DNA of 64,000 bases, taken from Phoenix dactylifera (taxonomy: Eukaryota; Streptophyta; Magnoliopsida; Arecales; Arecaceae). The stretch lies in NCBI RefSeq assembly GCF_009389715.1, contig NC_052401.1, positions 3,445,530 to 3,509,529 on the forward strand, read 5' to 3'. A program made the translations under genes and the position numbers. The stretch's first letter is position 1; every line of letters starts with the position of its first letter. This document shows positions 48,190-60,444 of the stretch, in pieces. The notes below the pieces were generated by a model. That model saw only the letters and a list, made by a program, of their open reading frames with translations, was not told the DNA's origin and did not search any database.

Positions 48190-51100
48190 ATGGCAAGTAC
48201 GAAAGGGGCTGCTAACTTTAGGAACTCGGCATCCAGTGGAAAACAGTCGTTCCTTCCTCCGAAAAGCCCCTTTCCGACAATGCCTGTGACTTATTCCGAC
48301 TATGGGACCATAGGATCAAAGGGCATCCCAAAGCCAAGAGAGGGGCACAGACACCATCAGCGCACTTCGTCCGAGAGCTTTCTCGAGGAGCAGCCATCGT
48401 GGCTTGATGATCTGCTTAATGAGCCGGAGACACCCATGAAGAGGGGAGCTCATCGCCGCTCGACAAGCGACTCATTTGCATACATGGATGGAGCTAATAT
48501 TTATGCTAATATGGATAATTTATCACAGCACGAAGGCAGGCAGCGGGACATCACCTCACAAACTATGTGGGGAGCTCAAGACTTTGATCGCCAACATGTT
48601 CCTTATTATGCTGAGGCAAATTCATTTGGGAAACCTCAGAATAGAGGATGGGAAGCCTTGAACATGGTCAATTATCCAAGTGGTGCTCCATTGGCAAAGG
48701 ACAAGACTTTGCATCCAGTTTCAACATGTGTTCTAAGGGATGTTGATGCAGCAACATCTAATGTTACTGAGAAGAAGGAGCAGGAGCAATCTCCACAAGA
48801 TTCAAGAGGTATCTCTGAAAGAAAGAAGGAAGGCTCTCATGCTAAGCACTTTGATGTGGACCCAAAACGAGTTAAACAGTAAGTTCCGTGTTTTTTTCAT
48901 TAAAAGCAACCATCTATAACTTTGTGACCTCTCAGTAATATTGTGCTAAGTATTATGAAAAAAATAGGATTACTCTACACATACTTTACCTCTGCCATTG
49001 GCTTTAATGCACATTGAAGTTTTTGCCTAACATCTTGGTTCCTGCTACAATGCCCCGTTTGTTCCTTTATTTCTTTGGCCAGCTTCTTCTACCATATAAT
49101 TAACTCAGTCATTCTGGTTAAATGGAAACTTGCTGCTTGTAGATCTTTAATGAGCTTTTTATTAACATTGGTGAGCTGAAACCTCTCTTTAAAAATCCTC
49201 ATTTTGCTATTTCTTCTCAAGTCTACATCATGAAATTATGAAGTATCCTTTCACATCATGAATTTAAGAATATGGGTTTCCTGCACCTCCAGTAAAATTC
49301 TGTCTGGATGCATAGCACCAAGGATTACCCTGCCAAATAAACTGTTTTTGCAAGTCAAAGACTAGATTCCATTTGGAAAAATACTGAGTGGAAAATAGGT
49401 TAAACATTAATATTGACTTGGCTTTCACGGGTCTTGCTTTTGCCCATTTGTTTAATCCAAGGTCAAGGCTCATAAAAGAAGTATCCTCTGAGTTTGCATG
49501 ACCTATCTGATATTGAAGGCCCCCTTCCTAGGATTACTCCGAGCTGTATGTGACCAAATTATTATTTTAGAAGATTCTTTCCTCCTTCCTCACTCTATTT
49601 AGTCATGCTTCTCCTACATCTGAAAATACTCATCATAACTAAATCCCTTTCAAGTTTAGCACGCTTTCACAATTCATTTGCACGTCCTTCTCTTCTCTTT
49701 TCCATCTCATGCTTATGTGCCATGTTAAGAGCCTAACTTCAGCTACTTGAACTGATAGATGCTGGAAGAACTGGTTTGGGTGTGGGAATAAGAAAACTAA
49801 GCTCTAAACAAACTTAATTAAGCACCTAAAAAGCAGTTGCGGAAGTGAGATAGTAGACAGACTTTAAAGCAGGTGCAACGCCCTATATAAAAAGTTTTGG
49901 TTACTGAGAACCTGATTTTTTTTATTATATATTAGAGCTACACTTTTATCCTTTTTTATTGGCAGGAAGAATGCGACACTTTATCTGGCGAATCTCTGAT
50001 TCTCTCATTCTAGTTTTGACTCTACATATTTTCTTGCTACTACCTTTTCATTAGGTTAACTCAAAACGTGTTCTGTTGATAAATACAACCCTTTTTTTCA
50101 GTAATCACTATTTGTACTTTACCCTTCTCTAGGTTAATCGACCAAATGCCCACTCATTTATCATCAAAAATATTTTCCTTGAATGCAATTAGATGGTGCA
50201 CCTGACTCCGCGTATATTCTCTCCTATATTCCTAGTATTCCAGCTTACTTAACATCCACGCCATATTTTCACTATTCTATCCATTGTTCACTTGGCACCA
50301 CATGGCCCCAATTTCAGAGTCTTGCATGTGGCTCAATAGAAGGTTGGAAGCTGGGTCATTCACTTTTCCTAAAGAAGTGGACACTTTTTTCCCTAGAATG
50401 AACAATGAGTGAATGAGCTCTTATAGTCTCTCTTTAACTTATTATTTTCTTCAAATAACAAACGTAATAAACCTCATGGATTTGAATCATTAATGCGTCC
50501 AAAATGATTCTGCTCCTCAAGTTACGAAAACCTATCTTGACAACCTCGAGAGCATATTGTGTTTTGAAACCAGATAACTTTTAGTGATTTGCTCAAATAA
50601 TACATGAGGTTCAGATTCGTTTGCTTGTTTCTTTCTTTATGGAAGTTCCATTTTTAACATCTTCAAATGACTTTTGGTGAGCTAGTAATGGGCTAATGGC
50701 CAAATCTATGACTAGAAAATTTAGCAATCTGAATGAGTTTTTTGGGGATGACAAATGGATGACAGTGACTATAGCAGTTTTTTTGTACTACATTATGCAA
50801 TCTAAGAAGTTTGCTAATGCAATTTAAGAAGTTTGCTAATGCAATTTAAGATGTTTGCTAATGCAATTTATTTTATGTTGGTAAGGTGCTATGAGTAGTT
50901 TTTGTTTTCTTTTATAGTTGGAAGGAATTTCAAATTAGCATGGCACTTGACTTGGTTAGGTGAAGTTCAACTTAAGTTAGCCACTTGTTTGTACTTTACC
51001 CTTTGTCCACGGTGGCACTCATCTTTTTGGGATTTCTTCTTCTCTTTTTTTTTCTTTTTGGCTGTTGTCCTGTCTTTTTATAGGCCGAGTTACTATTCTA

Positions 51101-54100
51101 TAAATAGTAACCGGGTCGGGTTACTGTTCCGTGAACAGTAACAGGTCGGGTTACTTTACAACGTGGTTGCTTATCATACATCAATGCCTAGGTTGATCTT
51201 CTACAAATGACTAAAAACAAAAGCATGAGTCAAATAGAACTCGCTTAAGATTCGAATCAGGAAGCATGACCAAAACTGAAATCTGGATGACTCAACACAA
51301 TCTGAATTAGGTTATACTGGGTCAGATTGATAATAATAAATGAGTGAAGGTACTTTAGTGCTTTAGATAAATGAACAAAAATATCTTTATTAATTAATTA
51401 TGAATAGGACACTTATGAAAAGCCATGCTTTCTCCCTACTTTAAACTAATTACTGGCTCATTATCAATAAAATTGTATATCCTCTTATCATATGTTGTAG
51501 AGCTGTTTTGCCTCCTTTTAATTTGATCCCCTTAGACTTTTATTGACACTACATTTTATTATTACTTTTGGATCGATATTTTTTCATTATCATCAATGTT
51601 ATGCTTAGATGGCGGGTCCAGTGTTTCTCTGACCTTGCAGAATGCTGAACGTGTATCCAAATGAAATTAACCTTAAATGCCTAGTATTCTAGATCTCTTA
51701 TTTAGCTTTTCCTTAATCATTGTCTTATCCTTGTCTTTGGTGTAACATCTTTTTGTCACTTTATGCCATGGATATATTCCACTATTAGGGTCCAACAATT
51801 AAAGCCAACAGCATGACCCCTTTATTAATTATGGGTCCCATATTTTGGCAATTAGCCTCCTCAAATATCTAATAATACTTTTTCTGGTGTATCTTTCATG
51901 AATATCTCTTTTAAATATATTTATTAGAGTTGTTTTGTACAAATGTATGTCTGGTTTATGAGCCGATGGGCTTTGCAGTAACACTGCAATACTTGATTGT
52001 GCATTTGTGATTCAAGGTGGCCTTTTGGCTTAGAATTGCTGCTCTTTAAATGAATGCAGTTCTCTATTTGAAACCTAATTCTTCATTTGAACCATATGGA
52101 AGTTTAGGAAATTCTGGTGGATTGCTCCATGGTTGCATGAGCTATGCTAAATAACCAAAAAGATAAGTCCAGTTCCTGCTAGCTAGATTTTAGTTTTAGG
52201 TTTTATGGCAGGCTCCTCTCTTGCCTAATATCATGAGGTCAGAGACAGTTGGCATCAATCTGAGCCAATCTGAAATGTTCTCTATATTTTTGGATCATAT
52301 TTTGATCCATAAAGCCAAACCCATATTAATGGGCCAAGGCTTGTTATTTGTTAATAATGATTTGGATTTAATGTTTTCTTTTTACATGGTTCACGATATT
52401 TGGCAACCCTTGATTTTGTTCTGAATTCCCATGAGCGAACAAAATGCTGTCTGCTGCTGCCTGCTTCTTATACCTATCCTTCTCCCCTAAAATTATCTAG
52501 CAGCCTTTGTTGCAGCCTCTGAAGAAACTCATGCTGACAGAAATTTTTTTTTATGATTTTTGTTGTCTACGAAGTGCAACATGTCGAGGGTCAGCCTTGG
52601 CGCAACGGTAAGGTTGCTACAATTTGACCTAGATGTCATAGGTTCGAAACGTTAAAGTAGTCTCTCTGCATACAGGGTAAGGCTGCGTACATCTGACCCT
52701 CTTTAGACCCTGCAATGGTGGGAGTCTTGTGACCATTTTTGTAAAGTCCGACATGTTAGAAAATAACCACCAGATGGTACCATATTTTTTTTAACCCTTG
52801 ACACGGAGAACATGGACTATCTTAATTGTGCATATGCTACCTCCTGTTTGCTAGTTGTGCAATGGACCAAAAGTTTATGGTAAGTCGCCCCTAAATAATG
52901 AAATCTCTTCAGTTCATGACATCATTCGAAAATCAAACAGTGCTGGATCCTTCTCAGAAGCGAATGCTTGATTACTACTTTGCTCTTTTTTTTTCCTTTT
53001 GTTTTTTGAAAGTTTGCATCTATGTACCTTCAGTACCTCAGATATTGACAAGGACCAACTTAGTATATAGAAGATAGTAAAAATCTTTTGTAGTCTTGAT
53101 TGCCTTCACTTTCCAAATTTGTGTCTGTAAACTCACCTTTCCGTTATCACAGGCAATTTGCTCAGCGCTCTCGGGTGCGGAAACTCCAGTACATTGCTGA
53201 GCTGGAGAGAAATGTTCAAGCCTTGCAGGCATGTCTTAGCAAATATAATCGAAACTTTTGGTGTTTGAAATACCTGTTGGAATTTGCTGACATTATTATC
53301 TTCATGTGTGTCTACAGGCAGAAGGAATGGAAGTTTCAGCTGAACTGGGATTTCTGGATCAGCAGAATCTTATATTGAACTTGGAGAACAAAGCCTTGAA
53401 GCAACGATTGGACAGTTTGACTCAGGAGCATCTTATAAAACGACGTGAGTACATTATGATCAACAAGTTGCAAGAATTTCTTGCTTTGCACCTTCTTAAG
53501 TGTTTCTTTAGGCACTCAACTCAATTTTATTTTACTTGGAATAAAGTAACAATATGATAATTCCCAGTATTAAGATATAGAGACAGGAATTATATCTGCA
53601 AGGAAGAATGGGCCCCTGGTCTTACATATTAGTGAATTTGTTTATGGTTCATGGATGTGAAATATCATTAACTTAGATGTTTCGAGATGCCAAAGGTCTT
53701 CTAGTCTTATTTCACCTCCTGTACATGCTTCTTTTTTTTTTTTTGATGATGAAGAGGGTGTCAAAGCCACCCAGTCCTCCTGTACATGCTTCAACTCTAC
53801 CAATTTCCAACCGTAGCTTGGGTAATCACCATCAATTGCAATAGTATTCTGTACAATGCTAATCTCAATTCACTCAAAATATATACCATTTTCTTTTTCT
53901 CATTTTTAAATCTTTTCACATATAATTATGAATCAATGAATATAAACAGATGATTTGTGTTTGTGAACGGCCATTACTTGGGCATGGACAATAATTGCCT
54001 ACTTTGAAAATATGTTCTCTTTCAAGTTTTACTCCATCATATAGAGGTTGGTTTTTGAACATATGTTGTCTGCCTGTCCCGTATTATATCATTGACTTTT

Positions 54101-54336
54101 GAATGACTTGACGTTTCTGTTTGGCTTGTGCAGTCCAGCAGGAGATGTTGGAGCGAGAAATAGCCCGGCTTCGATCATTGTATCAACAGCAGCAGCAACA
54201 TTTGCAGCAACCACCTGCTCCAACCCATGGTCGCAGTAGCAGTAGAGATCTCGAGTCACGATTCGCTAATCTCTCTTTGAAACACGAAGACCCAAATTCT
54301 GGGCGGGAGCCAGTCACAGGTCCTCTCAATATTTGA
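48190..54336 (+). CDS. bZIP-like protein of the At4g06598 type with shortened basic region
   Basis: Four coding exons join in frame: 48190-48878, 53153-53228, 53318-53444 and 54134-54336, giving 364 residues. Residues about 55-100 hold the conserved [20 protein letters not shown] and [14 protein letters not shown] blocks seen in group E bZIP relatives. The DNA-binding part reads [20 protein letters not shown] across the exon 1/2 junction, so the ILANR block with the invariant Asn is absent. The zipper follows ([45 protein letters not shown]) and the tail is [30 protein letters not shown] and PVTGPLNI. This fits the protein I recall as At4g06598; its function is unknown. Loss of Asn suggests weak or altered DNA binding, perhaps acting by dimerisation. 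Intron 2 (53229-53317) appears to be GC-AG. Intron 1 is 4.3 kb and holds an Au SINE. Confidence 0.9.
50795..50870. repeat. Three-copy 26-bp tandem repeat in bZIP intron 1
   Basis: The unit AAGTTTGCTAATGCAATTTA is repeated about three times with one change (AAGTTTG to ATGTTTG in the last). Confidence 0.85.
51083..51148. repeat. Tandem array of small palindromes
   Basis: GTTACTATTCTATAAATAGT plus AAC and, about 30 bp later, GTTACTGTTCCGTGAACAGT plus AAC are each self-complementary, with CGGGT/AGGTCGG spacers and a third partial unit. They lie in bZIP intron 1. Each would form a stem of about 9 bp. Confidence 0.75.
52585..52743 (+). mobile_element. Au-family SINE in bZIP intron 1
   Basis: Contains the A-box stretch AGCCTTGGCGCAACGGTAAG, the B-box ATAGGTTCGAAAC and the diagnostic Au motif CAGGGTAAGGCTGCGTACAT followed by GACCC and a GGTGGGAG 3' part. 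Direct repeats AAGTGCAACATGT (52572-52584) and AAGTCCGACATGT (52744-52756), 11 of 13 identical, flank it. It is in the sense orientation of the host gene. Confidence 0.9.
53732..53775 (-). mobile_element. 44-bp LINE (RTE-like) tail with a 17-bp target duplication
   Basis: Perfect direct repeats CCTCCTGTACATGCTTC lie at 53715-53731 and 53776-53792. Between them is a T run (minus-strand poly-A) and about 30 bp (GATGATGAAGAGGGTGTC, then AAAGCCACCCAGT). This is an extremely truncated retroposon end in bZIP intron 3. The RTE assignment is from memory of plant RTE tails and is tentative. Confidence 0.75.
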
Positions 54337-56494
54337 AGTTTCACTTGCAACCTACCTGTATTTGGCGTAAGACATTGCTTCGAGAAGTGAGCTGGAAACT
54401 TGGAATCACATCCAAGGTGAATAACATCAAGAGGTCAATAACTTCAGTCTGATCTTTGTTCCTTTTTACTCGTTTCAATATGCGCGCCTGGCGGTCATCT
54501 TCATCTCCCGTCCATTTGTTGATGCTCGACCGTCGGAGGTGTTAGGTTATGCTTGTAGTTTCATGCTTTTGCCACATTTCTGTATTCTCATGAGCTACGA
54601 GTTCTTAGTTAATTCCTTTGATCTTGTTTTCCACCGCACGGTTTCTTTGAAGCTCATTAATTCAACGTCTCGATCCTTTTGATGCCATGAATGGTATGTG
54701 GATATTTATGCAATATCTGAAGGGTTTGTCGGCAACCTTCATTTCCTGTTTGTTGCATAGATTTTGGACTATTATGGTCAGCACCAGTTGATGGTTTTTT
54801 TCATTTGTAGTCAACTGTTTTTTTCTCTCTTTCTTGCATACTTTCTCGATGTTCTTAAAAGCGTAAGCCATTGAGGGTTTAGAGATTGCTGGAAAACTAA
54901 TCACAGTATACAATTCTGGTAGCACTACTGATATTTTACACAGGTGAGGCATAGTGTTGCTAACTTGCTATGCTGCATCATTGTAGTAGAATCAAATGAT
55001 CATCTGTTGGAAAATGCTCGACATGAGATTTTCAGCGATGGTCTTGCATCGACTTGATTTAAAATTCTACTGTAACTGGCCGGCAATTGCCATTTCATCT
55101 TGAGCTTCAGGTGTGAGGGGTCACTCATGGGTAAGTGAACTGTGTGAGCTACGTGGCAGGTTCACTCCAATGCGAATCTATTTTCAAATGGAAATCCTTA
55201 GATCCGACTATTGTGATTATATGCTCTGTTTTTTGAATGAAATGTGACTGATGGACAGATATTCTACATTGGGATTGGATGTTATTAATAATGCCAAAAG
55301 CCAAAGTAGGTTGTTGTTTATCAGTGGAAGGTAGAAATATTTACGAATCTTCTCATTTCCATGGAATGCAAGCAATGGTTTTAGAAGCTGTTTTGAAACT
55401 AATGAATCTGCATCCTTTTGGTATGTTTCTTCAGAGACTTGTTTTTAGCTCTCCAAATGACTAGATGGGGATGCTCCTGCTGGGTAAGGGCAGCGATCGA
55501 TCGGATTTGGGTCAGATCAAAATATTTAATTGATTTATAGTCTTTATAAGTTTATTTCGTATGGAATAATACCTAACTCGCCAACATGATTAGTACTTGT
55601 AAATTGTATATTAAAACATAATAGAGAAAAAATTAATGGATTTAAGGCTGACTTCGAAACAAAATAAGAAAATGATAAAAAATTCAAAGTGAAGAAGGAA
55701 ATGCAGTAAATCCTACGTTTGCTTTCATATCTTGTCTCTTTACCAGATGCTAGTCATTGTCTTTATCATTAATTTTGCAGCCTCTCTAATTAGATCAACC
55801 AATTGCCGATAAGATCATGGAGTAGAGCACAATTACTTCTACGATTTAGGTTTATGGACTGGTTTTAAGAGTTCGCTCAATCTACGATGATCTGTTGGGT
55901 TGGAGGGCTAAACCCGATCCATTTATAATCGAGTTCATCTTGGCCAAGCTAAACTTGCCGTCTTTATAATTAGGTTAATCTTAGCCTACCCAAACACAAG
56001 CCAATAATTACGAAGACCCTTGTCCAAATCTATTTATTTATTTTTTAAAAATTTCAGATGAATTTGGAGATCCGGCTTAGAAATTTTCACCCTCGACGCT
56101 AAATCTTTAAAGATAATTGTGTAAATTTAAGGTGGATCATGGCCATTGTAATTGGGTTTGTCCAGCTTCAGCAAGACCGCCTTTCCCAGTTCATTCTATT
56201 TTATTTTTCCAAACAACTTAACTTTATACCGGATTATAAGACAGCGATTGAGGAATTTTTTTATAAAAAGAAAATTGCTCACTTGTCCTACCAAATTTGA
56301 AAAGTCGAAAAAACACTGAAAGAGAAAATAAAGACACGAGCACTGGCATTATAATAGTAAAGCTTCTTCCATTAAATTTACCTGGTGTAAACATTAAACA
56401 ATGTCTTGATGAAGGACATTTATTACAGTAACACCAATTCTTTTATTAATACTACACCTTTAAACTTAAACAGCACAAGAAGTTTACAGTAACT
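54337..56494. other. bZIP 3' UTR and intergenic DNA
   Basis: 54337 to about 54700 is likely 3' UTR. The remainder is AT-rich with no recognised gene; the open frame at 55279-55464 has no motif. Confidence 0.45.
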
Positions 56495-56968
56495 TCAAGG
56501 AGTGATGATGCCTGCACAAAACCGAAAAGAAATTAAAAGTGATGTCAACAACGGATCGAACAATACAAATCGCCTTCATTCATTCATTAGATGGCAAGAG
56601 AAGACTTCAACCATTGGCGATGGCGTAGGGAATTAGCTAGGAAACTTACTTCCACACTTGAAGTGGCGCGGCACCCGCCGGCCGCACCCTTCGATGAGCC
56701 TAATGGCACGGTTGACATTGACGAGAGCAGCGAGCTTGGGAGTGACGATGGAGCACACACACTCGACGTGGGTCACTCGCGCCCGCTGGCAGCACTGCGG
56801 GCTCGGCAGCTGCCCATACACCACTGCCTTGCATGCATTGATGGCTGCCCGCCGCTCAGCCTGGCACGCCGCCGGGCTCATCTTCGCATCCGTCGGCACC
56901 ACCGCCGCCGCCGCCGCCACCACCACCAAGACTAGCAGTAGAGCTACAACTCTTGAACTCTTTTCCAT
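56495..56968 (-). CDS. Non-specific lipid-transfer protein (eight-cysteine, secreted)
   Basis: Two exons on the minus strand, 56968-56650 and 56511-56495, give 111 residues. Residues 1 to about 28 are a clear signal peptide (MEKSSR, then a long Leu/Val/Ala core). The mature part shows the eight-cysteine pattern C-X10-C-X12-CC-X9-C-X-C-X22-C-X9-C. The C-terminus after splicing is HFKCGSIITP. I prefer splicing because the donor GTAAGT is ideal, the acceptor TTTTGTGCAG fits, and KCGSxxTP-type endings are common in plant LTPs; unspliced reading would end KCGSKFPS. LTPs bind lipids in the apoplast and act in cuticle formation and defence; which role applies is unknown. A TATA element lies about 55 bp upstream of the ATG. 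Confidence 0.88.
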
Positions 56969-57020
56969 TTCTTATCTCTATCTCACTCTTCTCACAAGCT
57001 TAACCCCACTCTTCCTATAT

Positions 57021-57030
57021 GTATATATAG
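57021..57030 (-). promoter_or_regulatory. TATA box of the LTP gene
   Basis: The minus strand reads CTATATATAC ending 53 bp before the LTP start codon, a normal plant TATA position with a short 5' UTR. Confidence 0.7.
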
Positions 57031-57101
57031 AGAGCTAGTGTGTGTCGTGTTAGGCGGTTCTCTTTGTTCCTGCTTTTGTTAGATTTTTGCTCACAGCTGG
57101 T

Positions 57102-58377
57102 TAGGGCTGGAAGTGGGCCGGGCCGGGTCGGGCCAAACCCCTACCCAAGCCCGGCCCGAATTTTTTTTCCGGGCTTCGGGCCGGGCCGGGGCTCGAAAAA
57201 TTTTTAAGGAACAAGGCCCGAGCCCATTTGGGCCGGCCCAGAAATTAAAAGCTGCAAAGTTAGCCATGCCTCCAGTATCAGAAAGCGAAATCAAATCGAA
57301 GATTCTGAGTGGGCTACCAAAAAAACAAACCACCATGCTGTTGCCGTTCCCTCAGCTCCCATTCTCGAAGCTCAAGTGCGCCTTGTTGGGTTCGGCCAAG
57401 CACTCATCCGGGTCGGTGAGGATCTCCAAGATGAACTTGATCAGCGAGCAGAGCCCCCCCAAGAAATTGTGGTCGATAACCCCATTCCCCTCCATCACAT
57501 GAGCGAAATCCACGAGCTTAACCCTAACCCCGCCGCCGGCCCTCCTGGCCTCGACCTCCTCCCTCGCGTACATCACCAGCACCGACACCGAGTAGAAGTG
57601 GAACAGCGTCTGGTCCTCGAACCACGCCTTGAGCTCCAGCAGCTGCGCCAGAACCCCGTCCGACCGGCCGTACACAGCGGAGGCGAAGGCGCAGTCCGGC
57701 GGGCCCGGATCCGACGCCGGATTCGAGGACACGAACTGCCGGAGCGCTCACTTGACGTCCTCCGCAGTGAACCGCCGGACGGCCTCGCGATCGGGCCGCC
57801 AGAAGCCGGCGTCGCCGCCCTGGTGGATCCGCACGCCGGAGATGCGGAAGCCGAGGGCGAGGCTGGTGGTGTCGCGGTCCTTCTTGAGGCATTTGCGGAC
57901 GTAGTCGTCGGGGGCGGAGGGGTACCAGGTGCGCGCGCCGATCTTGATGTCGATGAGGGACGGGCGGCGGAGGCCGGCGGCGAGGTCGTCGAGGACGAGA
58001 TGCGGGTGCGGGCCAGAGCCGTCGGAGGCGGGGAGGAGCTGGGTGCCGTGGAAGCCCGGGAAGAAGGCGCGGACGTGGGGAGGGACGAAAATGGTGACGA
58101 GCGACGGAGCGAGTCGCGATTCAAGGGTTTTTCTTTAGGGCAAATTGTTGATACGGGCTCGGGCTTGGACGGGCCGCGTTCGGGCTGAGTATGGGCGCGG
58201 GCTTGGGTCGGGCCCGGGCCGGGCCAATGAGATACCCGAGCCCAGCCCGAAATAGAAATGGGCTGAATAATTAAGCCCGAGCCCGGCCCGAAATGCATTG
58301 GCCCTAGCCCATAGCCCGGCCCGCGGGCGGCCCGACCCGATGGGCTTCGGGCCGGCCCGAGCCCACTTCCAGCCCTA
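57102..58377. mobile_element. Pack-type hAT element carrying an IPK2 gene fragment, 1276 bp
   Basis: The left end is TAGGGCTGGAAGTGGGCCGG. The right end in reverse complement is TAGGGCTGGAAGTGGGCTCG. Perfect 8-bp direct repeats CAGCTGGT flank it (57094-57101 and 58378-58385), the hallmark of hAT insertion. Subterminal blocks of GGGCCGGGCC-type repeats fill about 57102-57240 and 58140-58377. The interior is a GC-rich coding fragment of a host kinase gene rather than a transposase. It inserted about 125 bp upstream of the LTP start codon, so it may sit in the LTP promoter. Confidence 0.92.
57352..58134 (-). pseudogene. IPK2: Captured inositol polyphosphate multikinase (IPK2) fragment
   Basis: One frame on the minus strand runs from about 58134 to the normal-looking stop at 57352-57354. 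It shows FVPPHVRAFFPGFHGTQLLP, the signature PSLIDIKIGARTWYPSAP (the PxxxDxKxG inositol phosphate-binding motif), YVRKCLKKDRDTTSLALGF, RISGVRIH, and the C-terminal VKLVDFAHVMEGNGVIDHNF with LGGLCSLIKF. These are IPK2 features. The first 60 or so residues of the family and any start codon are absent, and one in-frame TGA lies at 57748-57750 (context VK-stop-ALRQ, where relatives have Arg; CGA to TGA fits CpG decay). Otherwise the frame is clean over about 260 codons, so capture looks fairly recent. IPK2 makes InsP4/InsP5; this copy is unlikely to. Confidence 0.85.
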
Positions 58378-58942
58378 CAGCTGGTGTAGGCCACTAGATC
58401 TAAGAAGCAAGATCTAAGCTTCTCTCTTTTCTTTTCTTTTTTCTAAGTAGTTAAATTTATGGGCTAGTGAAACTATTTATCTTATGTAAAAAAGTCGAAA
58501 TCCGCATCGTTTTTTATGTCTTTGGATGGATATTATATCATTTAAGATAACTTTGATTATTTTTTAAGATTACCGGCTTGATTTATTGAGCATGAGCATA
58601 ATTATCTACCTTCTTTAATAACAGGTTAGTCATGTGAACTTTGAATAGGTTGGTCAACGATGGATTCTTGGAGGTGGAATGAGATGATTTATGTTTAGAT
58701 TTGTTTGCTTACTTTTAGGAGATGGTCTTAAACATTGCGCCAAAGAGTGGTTTTTGTGGGTCCTTGAGAAGAGCTTTGTTCTACGGAAACTGGCCAACGC
58801 AGAAGAGTCACCGAACCTCACGCCGCAAGATGTCTGTACTAGATGTTGACCAAGTGAGTGGAAGACTTTGACAATTTTGGCTTCCGCGGGTCAACCAGTT
58901 CTCTTGAGGGGTGAAGTTCTACGTACCATAAACTATATCCAA

Positions 58943-59716
<774 letters not shown>

Positions 59717-60444
59717 CTTTTCGAATGCTTGGTGACTATAAAATTAAGCAAGGCATAAAGAATAAAGTTTGGCGATCGATGATTTTTTTACTTTGAGAAG
59801 AAGGATGAACAAAGCCTATGAATGATTCATTGAGATAATAAATTATAGCGGAGCTATGATTGGACCTGATATCTTGTACCGGCTGCATGAGATCACTTTA
59901 CAAGCTTAAGTAGCTTGCACCTTTTATCGATGATTTAAAATTTTAATCATCTCTACAGCCATCGCTATTTATATGATTGACACAAGACCTGCGTTACATT
60001 TTTGTAAGGTCAGAAAGTGATGTTTCTTAGAAAGCTATTAAAATTTAAATTATTTAACAATGTTAAACAATTGGCAGCTGGGTTTTGAATGATCTTAAGG
60101 TGTTTTTCATTTGGTATTTGCTGTTTGACAAAATAATGAATTTAACTGGAAAAGTTCAAACTTATATAGCATTTGGGACTTTTTATTAATCTTCTGTCTA
60201 GCTTCATGTTGAATGTCTTAGTGAAAGTCTACTTGTAATTATACCAACTACAATTAGGGAAACTTAGTTGAGCTTGTGAGTTTTGGGCTAAATACCCATG
60301 ATGACTAATAAGAGCCTTGATGGGTCTGTGCCTATTGCTGACCAAGGCTGATAAGAGCCTTGATGGGCTTTCCTCCAACTAACCATGAGGATCTTAATCT
60401 GGAAAAGGGAGGTTACTAGGTTTTCTATAAATAGAGCCTAGTTC

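Noticed and set aside
57376-58188. 270-residue open frame on the plus strand and other long frames through the same region
   Set aside because: They are antisense or out-of-frame shadows of the GC-rich captured IPK2 fragment; only the minus-strand kinase frame has recognisable motifs.
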